Shown: positions 1 to 8,868, numbered from the stretch's first letter. The stretch is 64,000 bases of DNA from Solihabitans fulvus (GCF_008386585.1 NZ_VUOB01000015.1:1-64000); one strand, 5' to 3'. Numbers and translations: made by a program. The notes: a model not told the origin generated them from the sequence alone.

Positions 1-17
1 TTAGAAGCGACGGTCTA

Positions 18-1820
18 CTAGTCGCGCGGTCGGATACCTGTGCCTCGGTGTTTTCCGTGCGCCAGCCGCGCCTTCTCCTCCGCGGTGCCGAAGCTCGCGA
101 TGGCGCGGTCCTGAATGAACCCGAGCGGGTCGGGCGCGTGCAACCGCAGCAGGATCCGGTTCACGTCGTCGGGCAGCCGCCGCGCGGTCGCCTTGCTCAC
201 CAGGATCATCGTCAGGAACGCGACCGGCACGGTCACCAGCGCAGGCTGCTGCATCAGCGGCGGCGACCACTTCCCGGTGTAGGTGCTGATCACGTTCATC
301 AGGATCGCGCCGATCACCAGCCCGCCGCCGACGACCATCCCGTACACGCCGCCGACCCAGGTCAGCCCCCGCCACCAGATGCCGAGCACCAGCAACGGGC
401 AGAACGTCGACGCGGCCAACGCGAAGGACATCCCGACGGTCAGCGAGGCGTCGCTGCGGGCCAACACCAGGGCGAGGCCGATCGCGCCGATCCCGGCGAG
501 CGCGGTCGCCCAGCGGAAGTCGCTCACCTTGCCGCGCAACACATCCGTCGACAGCACCCCGGCCACGCTCACCAGCAGCCCCGAGGAGGTGGACAGGAAC
601 GCGGCGAACGCGCCGGCCGCCACCACCGCCCCGAGCACCTGGCCAGCCAGGTTCGGCATCATCGCGCCGGGCAGCATCAGCACCGCGGCGTCGCTCTTGC
701 CGGTGACCAGCAGCTGCGGCAGGAACGCCCGCGACAGCACGCCGAGCACCGTCGGGAACACGTAGAACAGCCCGAGCAGGTACAGCACGTGCAGCGCCGT
801 CCGCCTGGCCGCGCGGCCGTCCGGGTTGGTGTAGAAGCGCACCAGCACGTGCGGGAGGCCCATCGTGCCGAGGAACGTCGCGAAGATCAGCGAGTAGGTC
901 TGGAACAGGCCGGCGACGCCCTTGGACCCGCCGTGCACCCAGCCGTCGTTGGTCGGCGGCGAGCCGAGCACCACCGGCGCGGTGCTGCCGGCGTGGAAGC
1001 GCAGCTCGGTGCCGGCCGAGACCTGGTAGACGCCCGGCGCCCAGTACACCTCGCCGTCCGCGGCATGCCCGTTCCACTGCCCGGTGACGCCGAGTTCGAG
1101 CGGCGCGGTCACCTGGAGCCGGACCGAGTCGGGCAGCGTCACGCTGGTCGCCGAGGCGAAGCCGGGCGCCCGGCCGGGGCTCAGCGGCTGCGCCCGGTCG
1201 TGCGGGTTGGCGAGGAACACCACGAACAGCACGAAGGTCGGCGCGGCGATGGCGAACAGCTTGATCCAGTACTGGAACGCCTGCACCAGCGTGATCGCGC
1301 GCATGCCGCCGCCGAGCACGTTCACCGCGACGATCCCGGTCACCACGACCCCGCCGACCCAGGACGGCGTCGAGGTGATCGTGGACAGCGTCAGCCCGGC
1401 GCTCTGCAACTGCGGGATCAGGTACAGCACCCCGATGCACACCACGAAGAACGTGCAGAACCGGCGGAGCCTGGTCGAGCCGAGCCTGGCCTCGGCGAAA
1501 TCGGGCAGCGTGTACGCGCCGGACCGCCGCAGCGGGGCCGCCACGAACAGCATCAGCGCCAGATAGCCCGCCGTGAAGCCGATCGGGTACCACAGCGCGT
1601 CGACGCCGTCCTTGAGCACGAGCCCGGCCACGCTGAGAAAGGACGCCGCAGACAGGTACTCGCCGGAGATCGCCGCCGCGTTGCGGTTGGCCGGCACCGC
1701 GCGCCTGGCCACCAGGAAGTCCGGGGTGGTGTTCGCCCTGCGGGAGCCGACGTAGCCGAGCAGGAAGGTGAACACGGCGACGAACACGACACCGGTGAGG
1801 CCCCACAGGTTCTTGTCCAC
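18..1820 (-). CDS. Sodium/solute symporter (SSS family), acetate/monocarboxylate type
   Basis: A 600-residue multi-pass membrane protein of the sodium:solute symporter family, closest in pattern to cation/acetate (ActP/MctC-like) carriers. The N-terminal helix, the SGEYLSAASFL segment (about residues 51-61) and the GTMGLPHVLVRF segment (about 318-329) are family hallmarks. About 90 mostly polar residues (roughly 207-300) sit between two membrane segments, a larger extracytoplasmic loop than in E. coli ActP. It starts at GTG and is the last gene of an operon with a small membrane protein and a LytTR regulator. Lutabc-type lactate genes lie about 4 kb away, so lactate, pyruvate or acetate is the likely substrate; the exact one cannot be read from sequence. 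Confidence 0.88.
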   Translation of the reverse strand: MDKNLWGLTGVVFVAVFTFLLGYVGSRRANTTPDFLVARRAVPANRNAAAISGEYLSAASFLSVAGLVLKDGVDALWYPIGFTAGYLALMLFVAAPLRRSGAYTLPDFAEARLGSTRLRRFCTFFVVCIGVLYLIPQLQSAGLTLSTITSTPSWVGGVVVTGIVAVNVLGGGMRAITLVQAFQYWIKLFAIAAPTFVLFVVFLANPHDRAQPLSPGRAPGFASATSVTLPDSVRLQVTAPLELGVTGQWNGHAADGEVYWAPGVYQVSAGTELRFHAGSTAPVVLGSPPTNDGWVHGGSKGVAGLFQTYSLIFATFLGTMGLPHVLVRFYTNPDGRAARRTALHVLYLLGLFYVFPTVLGVLSRAFLPQLLVTGKSDAAVLMLPGAMMPNLAGQVLGAVVAAGAFAAFLSTSSGLLVSVAGVLSTDVLRGKVSDFRWATALAGIGAIGLALVLARSDASLTVGMSFALAASTFCPLLVLGIWWRGLTWVGGVYGMVVGGGLVIGAILMNVISTYTGKWSPPLMQQPALVTVPVAFLTMILVSKATARRLPDDVNRILLRLHAPDPLGFIQDRAIASFGTAEEKARLAHGKHRGTGIRPRD

Positions 1821-1853
1821 GACGCGCGTCCCGATCGACTCTGTCTGGTGCGG

Positions 1854-2288
1854 TCAGCGATCGACCATGTTGACGAAGTCTCTCTCATGACGTTCCGCGA
1901 GCCACCGGTACCAGTAGCCGAGTCCGTACAGCAGCGGAAACGGCACGACGCCGAGCAACAGCCAGGGCAGCCGCACGCCGACCACCACGACGTCGGCCAG
2001 CGCCGGCATCAGGTAGAAGGCGATCGGCAGGCCGCCGATCACCAGGACGAACAGCGCCGAGAGCAGGAACGCCGTCCGCAGCTGGATCATCACCAGGTCG
2101 CGCACCAGTTTCTCGCCGACGCTGGTCTGCTCCTCGAGTTCGATGATGGTGCGCAGCACCCGACCCCGGCCGCGCGAGTCGGCCAGCACCACGCGCCTGC
2201 GGCGCGGCTTGTGCCCCGACACGGACAGCCAGGCGTCCTGTTGCGCCGGCTTGTCCGGTGGTTCCTCGCCGGAGTCGTGCCGGCTCAT
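1854..2288 (-). CDS. Small membrane protein, partner of the symporter
   Basis: A 144-residue protein with a polar, Arg-rich N-terminal half (about 1-72) followed by two hydrophobic segments (about 73-95 and 100-125) and a charged tail. Two-helix proteins of this kind (DUF485-like) commonly sit beside SSS acetate/monocarboxylate carriers, and this one lies 33 bp upstream of the symporter. Its ATG overlaps the stop of the LytTR regulator gene (TGATG), so the two are probably translationally coupled. The long cytoplasmic N terminus is unlike the short E. coli YjcH, so the family assignment rests mainly on context and topology. A role in assembly or activity of the symporter is inferred. Confidence 0.75.
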   Translation of the reverse strand: MSRHDSGEEPPDKPAQQDAWLSVSGHKPRRRRVVLADSRGRGRVLRTIIELEEQTSVGEKLVRDLVMIQLRTAFLLSALFVLVIGGLPIAFYLMPALADVVVVGVRLPWLLLGVVPFPLLYGLGYWYRWLAERHERDFVNMVDR

Positions 2289-3133
2289 CAGCCCTGGCCC
2301 CAGCCGTTCCTCGGCGGCCGCACGATGCGGTCCTTGAGTTCCCTGGTGTGCCGCCTGCTGACCGGCAGCTCCTTGGCCGCGTCGCCGGAGCCGATCACCA
2401 CCGCGTAGCCGCCTGCGGTCATCCGCAGCTCGCTGACCAGCGGCAGCGACACGAGGTAGGACCGGTGGATGCGGACGAAGCCCGCGTTGGCCCAGCGTTC
2501 CTCCAGCTGCGCCAACGGAATCCGGACCAGGTGGCTGCCGCCGTCCGCGGTGTGCAGGCGCGCGTAGTCGCCCTGGGCCTCGACGTAACGCACCGACGCC
2601 CTGGGCACCAGCTTGATCGTGCCGCCCAGTTCGACGGGGATGACCTCGTCGTCCTGCTGTTCCGGCGCGGCCTCCTCGGCGGGGACCCGGCCGAGCCGGT
2701 CGACGACCCTGCCGACGGCCTTCTCGATGCGGCCTGGCGCGAACGGTTTCGTGACGAAGTCGAGCGCGCCGAGGTCGAAGGCGTTGATCGCCTCCTGGTG
2801 CTCGACGCCGGTGACGAACACCAGGACCGGTGGCGCCCGGAAGGCGTTGAGCACCTTGGCCAGGTCCATGCCGCTGAGGCCGGGCATGTTGATGTCGGCG
2901 AACACGGCGTCGACCGGCGGGTACCCGAGGCTCTGGCGCTGCATGACCTCTGGGTCGTAGTCGCCGCGCAGCACACGCAGCGCCTCGGCCGCGTCGAAGG
3001 CCGTCAGCACGCGTCTGACTTGCGGGCTCTGCTCGAGCTGGAAGGTGATCTCGCTCAAGCCGGGAGCCTCGTCGTCTACCGCCAAGACGAGGAGGCCGGG
3101 GGAATTGTCCTGGGTGCTCACTGTGAGGCGCAT
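2288..3133 (-). CDS. LytTR-type response regulator
   Basis: A 281-residue regulator. The receiver domain (about 14-140) carries the acidic pair D20/D21, phospho-acceptor D80 in ADINMPG and the conserved K129 in TKPF. A short linker leads to a LytTR DNA-binding domain (about 175-275; motifs IKLVPRASVRYVEA and FVRIHRSYLV). LytTR regulators pair with LytS-type kinases; the likely partner is the kinase gene at 4506-5903. It is the first gene of the symporter operon, so it probably controls that operon. An in-frame GTG four codons downstream is an alternative start; neither has a strong ribosome-binding site. Confidence 0.9.
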   Translation of the reverse strand: MRLTVSTQDNSPGLLVLAVDDEAPGLSEITFQLEQSPQVRRVLTAFDAAEALRVLRGDYDPEVMQRQSLGYPPVDAVFADINMPGLSGMDLAKVLNAFRAPPVLVFVTGVEHQEAINAFDLGALDFVTKPFAPGRIEKAVGRVVDRLGRVPAEEAAPEQQDDEVIPVELGGTIKLVPRASVRYVEAQGDYARLHTADGGSHLVRIPLAQLEERWANAGFVRIHRSYLVSLPLVSELRMTAGGYAVVIGSGDAAKELPVSRRHTRELKDRIVRPPRNGWGQG

Positions 3134-3231
3134 CTTGCCGAGCGATCGGGGTTTCTGTCTACGTCGGGGGACCCGCCTGTCCGGGTGATGCCATGGAGCC
3201 CTGTGCTACCCACAGTTGATCGATTCCAGAC

Positions 3232-4113
3232 CTACAGGCCGAATCGGGACCAACTCGCCCGATTCTCCAGCGCGTCCAGGGTGGCGACGACGGCGTCCGC
3301 CGGCGTCCCGGAGCCACCCAATCGTGTCGCGGCCCCGGCCAGCCCCAGGCGTGCGAGCAGGGGTCGCCTCGGCTCGGCCACCGAGATCTCCGCGCCGGGG
3401 AAACGCTGAGTGACCACGCCGCGCAGGGTGCCGAGGCCGTCGACGAGGCCGCGGTCCCGCGCCCGCGCCCCGGTCCAGACCTCGCCGGAGAACAGCTCCT
3501 CGTCCGTGCCGTTGAGCCGGTCCCCGCGCCGCTCCCGCACCCAGCTCACGAACTGCTCGTGCAGCTCGCCGTGCAGGTCGCGCAGCCACTCCACGTCCTC
3601 CGGCTTCTCCGGGCGGAACGGGTCGAGCCGGACCTTGTGCTCGCCAGCGGTGTACACGCGCCGCTCGACGCCGAACCGCTCGATCAGGCCGGTCAGGCCG
3701 AAACCCGAGGTGACCACCCCGATCGAGCCGACCATCGAGGTGGCGTGCGCGTAGATCTCGTCGGCGGCGCAGGCCAGCCAGTACCCGCCGGACGCGGCGA
3801 GGTCCTCGCAGAACGCGAGCACCGGGACCTTCTTCTTGGCGGCCAGCTCCCTGATCCGCTCGGCGATGAGCGCGGACTGGGTCGGCGCGCCGCCGGGCGA
3901 GTTGATCATCAGCGCGACGGCGACCAGCCGCTCGTGACCGAACGCCCTGGTCAGCGCCGACTCGACGGCGTGCAGGCTGATCGTGTTCCTGGCCATCGGG
4001 GAGGGCGATGGGGTGATCACGCCCTGGAGCCGAACGGCGGCGACCACGGGGGTGCGGTCGACTCGGTCGCCGATCATGGGCAGCCGCGCGGCGATCCTGT
4101 CCGTCACGTTCAT
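3232..4113 (-). CDS. S49 family serine peptidase (SppA-like)
   Basis: A 293-residue single-domain SppA36-type protein. The NSPGG oxyanion motif (71-75), catalytic serine S108 in ASGGYW and general-base lysine K160 in GEHKVRLDPF are all present, so the Ser-Lys dyad is intact. Family members digest cleaved signal peptides or small membrane peptides. No clear N-terminal membrane anchor is visible. I chose the ATG at 4113 over a GTG at 4140 because the upstream start would run into a tandem repeat. No Shine-Dalgarno precedes the ATG, but a TAGTGT box lies 7 nt upstream, so the transcript may be leaderless (inference). Confidence 0.85.
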   Translation of the reverse strand: MNVTDRIAARLPMIGDRVDRTPVVAAVRLQGVITPSPSPMARNTISLHAVESALTRAFGHERLVAVALMINSPGGAPTQSALIAERIRELAAKKKVPVLAFCEDLAASGGYWLACAADEIYAHATSMVGSIGVVTSGFGLTGLIERFGVERRVYTAGEHKVRLDPFRPEKPEDVEWLRDLHGELHEQFVSWVRERRGDRLNGTDEELFSGEVWTGARARDRGLVDGLGTLRGVVTQRFPGAEISVAEPRRPLLARLGLAGAATRLGGSGTPADAVVATLDALENRASWSRFGL

Positions 4114-4130
4114 GGCGTCGACACTACGGG

Positions 4131-4285
4131 CGCGCGCCACCCCGTGTGCGACCCGTGCTCGACGATGATCAGCCGGAGATCATTGCGCTGCCGCGCGCCA
4201 CCCCGTGTGCGACCTGTGTTCGACGATGATCGGCCGGAGATCGTTGTCGTTGCGCTGCCGCGCGCCACCGCGTGTGCGACCTGTG
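4131..4285. repeat. Tandem direct repeat, three copies (61/67 bp unit)
   Basis: Copies start at 4131, 4192 and 4259, each beginning CGCGCGCCACC followed by a GTGTGCGACC box. The first two share the GACGATGATC and CCGGAGATC blocks, and the second has a 6-bp insertion. The third is truncated after about 27 bp. The array fills the space between the peptidase start and the small membrane protein gene. Confidence 0.85.
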
Positions 4286-4313
4286 CGGCCGATCGGACGC
4301 GTACGGTTGGGCG

Positions 4314-4481
4314 GTGACGTTCAACCCGCTGCGCTGGCTGGAGCGCTATGTGGAGTGGTGGGACGAACGCGGCAGGCAGAACTCCGACGGCCCGAGCCCG
4401 ATGCACATCTACTGGATGTGGATCAGCTGGGCGATCTGTGTCGTCATGATGATCACCGTGCTCGCGGTCGCCACCCGCTGA
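4314..4481 (+). CDS. Small single-pass membrane protein
   Basis: A 55-residue protein starting at GTG 4314. A charged N terminus (TFNPLRWLERYVEWWDERGR) precedes one hydrophobic helix (about residues 31-50) and a short tail. An in-frame upstream ATG at 4272 would add 14 residues but lies inside the repeat array, so the GTG is preferred. No function is recognised. It sits convergent to the sensor-kinase gene and downstream of the tandem repeats. Amphipathic Trp-rich N terminus plus one helix is typical of small membrane regulators, but that is only a resemblance. Confidence 0.55.
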   Translation: MTFNPLRWLERYVEWWDERGRQNSDGPSPMHIYWMWISWAICVVMMITVLAVATR

Positions 4482-4505
4482 CACTCGCCGTGCCCCGCGC
4501 GCCGC

Positions 4506-5903
4506 TCAGCCGCTGATCACCGGCTGTTCCGCGGTGTTGGGCACGTCGGCTGAGGGCTGCACCAGCGACAGCGACGGCCGCACTCCCCTGCTGAACTTCG
4601 GCACCTTGATGATCACCTTCATGCCTGCATCCGGCGCGGTCTCCACGACCAGCGCGTACTCCTCGCCGAACACCGACCGCATCCGGTCGTTGATGTTGCC
4701 GATGCCGACGTGCGCGCCGGTGGTGTGCGCGTCCTTGAGGTCGTCGAACAGCCGGTCGGGGTCCATGCCGACGCCGGTGTCCTCGACGCTGATCAGCGCC
4801 TCGGCGCCGTGGTCCTCGGCGGTGATGGTGAGGATGCCGCCGCCGGGCTTCTTCGCCAGCCCGTGCCGGACCGCGTTCTCCACCAGCGGTTGCAGCACCA
4901 GGAACGGCAGCACGACCTGGAGCACCTCAGGCGCGACCTTCAGCCGCACGCTCAGCCGCTGGCCGTAGCGGGCCTGCTCGATGGTGAGGTAGCGGTCGAT
5001 GTTGGTCAGCTCGTCGGACAGCGTGGTGAAGAAGCCGTCGGTGCGGAACGAGTACCTGGTGAACTCGGCGAAGTCCAGCAGCAGCTCGCGGGCGTGCTCC
5101 TGGTCGGTGCGGATCAGCGAGGAGATCGTGTTCAGCGCGTTGTAGATGAAATGCGGGGAGATCTGCGCCCGCAGCGCCTTCACCTCGGCCTGGGCGAGCT
5201 GCTGGCGGGAGCGTTGCAGCACGGCCAGCTCCAGCTGCGTCGAGACGAACCGCGCGCTCTCCTCGGCCATCCGGATCTGCCGCTTGTTGGGCACGCCGCT
5301 CACCACGATGATCGTGCCGGCGACGTCGCCCTCCACCACCAGCGGCACGATCATCGCGCTGTGCATCGGGCAGGGACCCGGAAATTCACACCCGATCGAG
5401 CGATGCTCGACGAGCTCTTTGCAGCAGTTGGTGATGGCCCGTTCGATCGACTGGCGCAGGAACTCGTAGTGGTCGTTGGCCCCGCCGTCCCACGACAGCA
5501 GCGTCCCGTCGTGGTCGGTGATGCCGACCGCGACACAGCGCAGCATCTCGCGCAGGTGCGGTGTCGCCCGGTTCGCGGCTTCCTCGGTCAGCCCTTCACG
5601 CAGGTCAGAGGACGCCTTCGACATGCGGTGCAGCATGTCCATGACGGCGTCCTCGACCGTGGTGCTCACGCGTCGCGCTCGGCACAGCATCACGAACAGT
5701 CCGAGTACGGCAAGCGTGGCGATCACGCCGAGGGCGGCGCGTTCGGTCAGCAGCTCGGCCACGTGTGCATAGTCCGCTGATCGGGGCGGAAACGGCAAGG
5801 GGCGGAACGACGCACCGCTCCTTTGGTCCAGAGCGTCCGTGCCCATGGCCCACGGTGTCGCGGGCGCGTCGGCCAACGGTGTCGCGAGCGCGACAGTAGA
5901 CAT
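4506..5903 (-). CDS. LytS-type sensor histidine kinase with GAF-like domain
   Basis: A 465-residue kinase. One membrane helix (about 55-75) is followed by a GAF-like sensor region (about 105-225), the His_kinase (LytS) H-box with H251 in ISPHFIYN, and an HATPase domain with PLVENAVRHG (N box) and EDTGVGM (G1 box). The sensor region holds four cysteines within about 20 residues (C160, C161, C172, C178), which could bind a metal or respond to redox state. It is the likely partner of the LytTR regulator at 2288-3133 although the genes are not adjacent. The start is uncertain: a second Met lies 19 codons in. Its 5' end lies only about 30 bp from divergent lutA. Confidence 0.9.
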   Translation of the reverse strand: MSTVALATPLADAPATPWAMGTDALDQRSGASFRPLPFPPRSADYAHVAELLTERAALGVIATLAVLGLFVMLCRARRVSTTVEDAVMDMLHRMSKASSDLREGLTEEAANRATPHLREMLRCVAVGITDHDGTLLSWDGGANDHYEFLRQSIERAITNCCKELVEHRSIGCEFPGPCPMHSAMIVPLVVEGDVAGTIIVVSGVPNKRQIRMAEESARFVSTQLELAVLQRSRQQLAQAEVKALRAQISPHFIYNALNTISSLIRTDQEHARELLLDFAEFTRYSFRTDGFFTTLSDELTNIDRYLTIEQARYGQRLSVRLKVAPEVLQVVLPFLVLQPLVENAVRHGLAKKPGGGILTITAEDHGAEALISVEDTGVGMDPDRLFDDLKDAHTTGAHVGIGNINDRMRSVFGEEYALVVETAPDAGMKVIIKVPKFSRGVRPSLSLVQPSADVPNTAEQPVISG

Positions 5904-5932
5904 CCGATGAATTCGCGGGCAGGGTGGTCGGC

Positions 5933-6685
5933 GTGCAGATGGTGGAGCGCAAGACCGGCCCGAGGATCGCGCTGTTCGCGACCTGCCTGACCGACACCTT
6001 CTATCCCGCGACGGGGCGCGCGGTGGTCCGGTTGCTGGAACGACTCGGCTGCTCGGTCGACTTCCCGCTCGGGCAGACGTGCTGCGGGCAGATGCACTAC
6101 AACACCGGCTACGCCGACGCCGCCAGGCCGCTCGCCCGCGACTACGCCAGGCTGTTCGCCGGCTACGACGCCGTGGTGCTGCCGTCGGGCTCGTGCGCCG
6201 GCATGGTCCGCGACGCGCACCCAGGGCTCGGCGCCGACCCCGGCCCAGCTGGCCGCAGCTACGAGCTGTCCGAGCTGCTCGTCGACGTGCTCGGGGTGAC
6301 CGACGTCGGGGCGTACTTCCCGCACCGCGTCACCTATCACCCGACCTGTCACTCGCTGCGGATGCTCGGTGTCGGCGACAAACCGCTCCGGCTGCTGCGC
6401 GAGGTGCGTGGCCTCGACCTGGTCGAGCTGCCGGGCGAGGAGACCTGCTGCGGGTTCGGCGGCACCTTCGCGGTGAAGAACGCCGAGACGTCCACCGCGA
6501 TGCTCGCCGACAAGATGCGCGGCGTGCTCGACACCGGCGCCGAGGTCCTCACCGCGGGCGACAACTCCTGCCTCATGCACATCGGCGGCGGCCTGTCCCG
6601 GCTGCGCGCCGGGGTGCGGCCGGTGCACCTCGCGGAGATCCTGGCCAGCACGAAGGAGGAGCCGTGGGCGCCAGAAACCCGGTGA
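5933..6685 (+). CDS. lutA: Lactate utilization protein LutA (Fe-S oxidoreductase, CCG domains)
   Basis: A protein of about 250 residues with two cysteine-rich CCG domains: an early Cys in ATCLTD with CCGQMHYNTGY, and HPTCHS with EETCCGFGGTF. This is the LutA/YkgE architecture. With LutB and LutC it oxidises L-lactate to pyruvate in the cytoplasm. Candidate starts are GTG 5924, GTG 5933 and ATG 5939; AGGG at 5921-5924 is best placed for 5933. It is the first gene of lutABC, overlaps lutB by 22 bp, and diverges from the LytS-type kinase. Confidence 0.92.
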   Translation: MQMVERKTGPRIALFATCLTDTFYPATGRAVVRLLERLGCSVDFPLGQTCCGQMHYNTGYADAARPLARDYARLFAGYDAVVLPSGSCAGMVRDAHPGLGADPGPAGRSYELSELLVDVLGVTDVGAYFPHRVTYHPTCHSLRMLGVGDKPLRLLREVRGLDLVELPGEETCCGFGGTFAVKNAETSTAMLADKMRGVLDTGAEVLTAGDNSCLMHIGGGLSRLRAGVRPVHLAEILASTKEEPWAPETR

Positions 6686-8097
6686 CGTGGCTCGGCAGCC
6701 CCGCCTTCCCCGACGCGGCGCGGGCGGCGCTGGCCGACACCCAGCAGCGCAGCAACCTCCGGCACGCCACCGGCATCATCCGCGCCAAGCGGGCGGACGC
6801 GGTCGCCGAACTCGACGACTGGGAACGGCTGCGGCTGGCCGGCGAGGCGAGCAAGGACGAGGTGCTGGCCAACCTGGACACCTACCTCGAACGGCTGGAG
6901 GCGTCGGTGACCGCGCGCGGCGGCGTGGTGCACTGGGCGCGCGACGCCGAGGAGGCCAACGCGATCGTGCTCGGCCTGGTCCGCGCGACCGGCGCGGACG
7001 AGGTGGTCAAGGTGAAGTCCATGGCCACCGCCGAGATCGGGCTGAACGAGGCGCTCGCGGCCGGCGGCGTCACCGCCGTGGAGACCGACCTCGCCGAGCT
7101 GATCGTGCAGCTCGGTGACGACCGGCCATCGCACATCCTGGTGCCGGCCATCCACCGCAACCGCGCGGAGATCAGGGACATCTTCCGCAGGAAGATGCCG
7201 GACGTGCCCGACGACCTCACCGACGAGCCGCGCGAGCTGGCCGAGGCCGCGCGCCGGCACCTGCGCCGCAAGTTCCTGTCCACCAGGGTCGCCATCTCCG
7301 GCGCCAACTTCGCCGTCGCCGACACCGGGTCGATCGTGGTGCTGGAGTCCGAGGGCAACGGCCGGATGTGCCTGACCCTGCCGGACACGCTGATCACCGT
7401 CATGGGCATCGAGAAGATCGTGCCGACCTGGTCGGATCTCGAGGTGTTCCTCCAGCTGCTGCCCCGCTCGTCCACCGCGGAGCGGATGAACCCCTACACC
7501 TCGGTGTGGACGGGTGTCACGCCCGGCGACGGCCCGCAGGAGTTCCACCTGGTGCTGCTGGACAACGGCCGCACCGCGACGCTGGCCGACACGGTCGGCC
7601 GGCAGGCGCTGCGCTGCATCCGCTGCTCTGCCTGCCTGAACGTGTGCCCGGTGTACGAGCGCACCGGAGGGAAGGCGTACGGCTCGGTCTACCCTGGCCC
7701 CATCGGCGCGATCCTGACGCCCCAGCTGGTCGCCGACCCGCACGACAAGCAGGCCGCCTCGCTGCCGTACGCGTCCTCGCTGTGCGGGGCCTGCTACGAG
7801 GTCTGCCCCGTCCGGATCAACATCCCTGAGGTGCTGGTGCACCTGCGGGCGGAAGCCGTGCGCGCCAAGGGAAAGCACACTCCGGAGGCGATCGCGATGG
7901 CGGCGGCGGCCTGGGTGTTCGCCGACCCGAAACGGTACGAGCGGGCGCAGCGGGCCGGGTCGCTGGCGCGGCTGCTGGCGCGCGGCGGCCGGATCAGTGC
8001 GCTGCCGTGGCCAGGGTCGAAGTGGACCGCGACGCGGGACGTGCCCGCGCCGCCCAAGGAGTCGTTTCGCGCGTGGTGGAGGCGTACCCGTGGCTGA
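6664..8097 (+). CDS. lutB: Lactate utilization iron-sulfur protein LutB
   Basis: A 477-residue protein. The N-terminal LUD domain (about 60-300) includes KVKSMATAEIGLNEAL and the VADTGSIVVLESEGNGRM segment. Two 4Fe-4S motifs follow, CIRCSACLNVCP (about 318-329) and CGACYEVCP (about 373-381), with a C-terminal LutB-specific tail. The start is GTG 6664, preceded by AAGGAGG, inside the end of lutA. It ends in an 8-bp overlap with lutC. LutB is the electron-transfer and putative catalytic core of the LutABC complex; physiological electron acceptors are not evident here. Confidence 0.94.
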   Translation: MGARNPVTWLGSPAFPDAARAALADTQQRSNLRHATGIIRAKRADAVAELDDWERLRLAGEASKDEVLANLDTYLERLEASVTARGGVVHWARDAEEANAIVLGLVRATGADEVVKVKSMATAEIGLNEALAAGGVTAVETDLAELIVQLGDDRPSHILVPAIHRNRAEIRDIFRRKMPDVPDDLTDEPRELAEAARRHLRRKFLSTRVAISGANFAVADTGSIVVLESEGNGRMCLTLPDTLITVMGIEKIVPTWSDLEVFLQLLPRSSTAERMNPYTSVWTGVTPGDGPQEFHLVLLDNGRTATLADTVGRQALRCIRCSACLNVCPVYERTGGKAYGSVYPGPIGAILTPQLVADPHDKQAASLPYASSLCGACYEVCPVRINIPEVLVHLRAEAVRAKGKHTPEAIAMAAAAWVFADPKRYERAQRAGSLARLLARGGRISALPWPGSKWTATRDVPAPPKESFRAWWRRTRG

Positions 8098-8704
8098 TTC
8101 CCGGGCCGAGATCCTCGGCCGCGTCCGTGCGGCGCTGGCCGACCGTCCGGTGGCGCGGCCGGTGCCGCGCGACTACGACCGGACCCGCGACGTCGGCGAC
8201 GTCCTCGCGTTGCTGGCCGAGCGGGTCGCCGACTACCGCGCGGTGGTGCGGCGGGCCACCTCGGCCGAGCTGCCCGCCGCGATCGAGGCCGCGCTCGTGT
8301 CGCGGGGCGCGCGCACGATGGCCGTCCCCGTCGACGTGCCGGGGTCGTGGCTGATCGACGGCGTCGCCTGGCGGCCCGACGAGCCAGCGCTGACCACCGA
8401 GGAGCTGGACGGCGTCGACGGCGTGCTCACCGGCTGCGCGGTGGCGATCGCCGAGACGGGCACGCTGGTGCTGGACGCCGGGGTCGCGCAGGGCCGCAGG
8501 GTGCTGACGCTGTTGCCGGACTACCACCTGTGCGTGGTGCGCGCCGACCAGGTGACCGGCACCGTGCCGGAGGCGCTGGCCAGGCTGGATCCGGTGCGGC
8601 CGCTGACCTTCGTCAGCGGGCCGTCGGCCACCAGCGACATCGAGCTGGACCGGGTGGAGGGCGTGCACGGCCCCCGCACCCTCGAGGTGATCATCGTCGA
8701 GTGA
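8090..8704 (+). CDS. lutC: Lactate utilization protein LutC
   Basis: A 204-residue LUD-domain protein beginning GTG-GCT at 8090, overlapping the lutB stop. It carries the LutC features: the N-terminal RAEILGRVRAAL helix, a TGCAVAIAETGTLVLDAG segment (about 107-124) and the C-terminal SGPSATSDIELDRVEGVHGPR block (split here only in description). It is the third subunit of the lactate oxidation system and closes the operon. A weak hairpin follows at 8721-8745. Confidence 0.93.
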   Translation: MADSRAEILGRVRAALADRPVARPVPRDYDRTRDVGDVLALLAERVADYRAVVRRATSAELPAAIEAALVSRGARTMAVPVDVPGSWLIDGVAWRPDEPALTTEELDGVDGVLTGCAVAIAETGTLVLDAGVAQGRRVLTLLPDYHLCVVRADQVTGTVPEALARLDPVRPLTFVSGPSATSDIELDRVEGVHGPRTLEVIIVE

Positions 8705-8720
8705 CGGGCCGAACGGATCA

Positions 8721-8745
8721 AACTCGGCACCCACACCGCCGAGTT
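8721..8745 (+). terminator. Possible weak terminator after lutABC
   Basis: AACTCGG (8721-8727) and CCGAGTT (8739-8745) form a 7-bp stem with an 11-nt loop, 17 bp after the lutC stop. There is no T-tract, so it may be only a weak terminator or an operator. Confidence 0.35.
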
Positions 8746-8868
8746 ACCCACAGGAACACGACTCGACGGCCCAGACCGAAGATCATCGATAGACTGGCCA
8801 AGGGCTCGGCCCCCGGTGGTGGGTGGGGTTTGTCCGCAAGTAGGCGGTGTCGCAGCGGAGGCGCGGAT

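Noticed and set aside
1..1806. Long open frames antisense to the symporter and many other genes
   Set aside because: They are Arg/Ala/Gly-rich translations of the high-GC complement, with no domain or ribosome signal. The opposite strand holds well-recognised genes.
4131..4285. Repeats resembling a CRISPR array
   Set aside because: Three copies with 61/67-bp periods are direct tandem duplications with no spacers and no cas genes.
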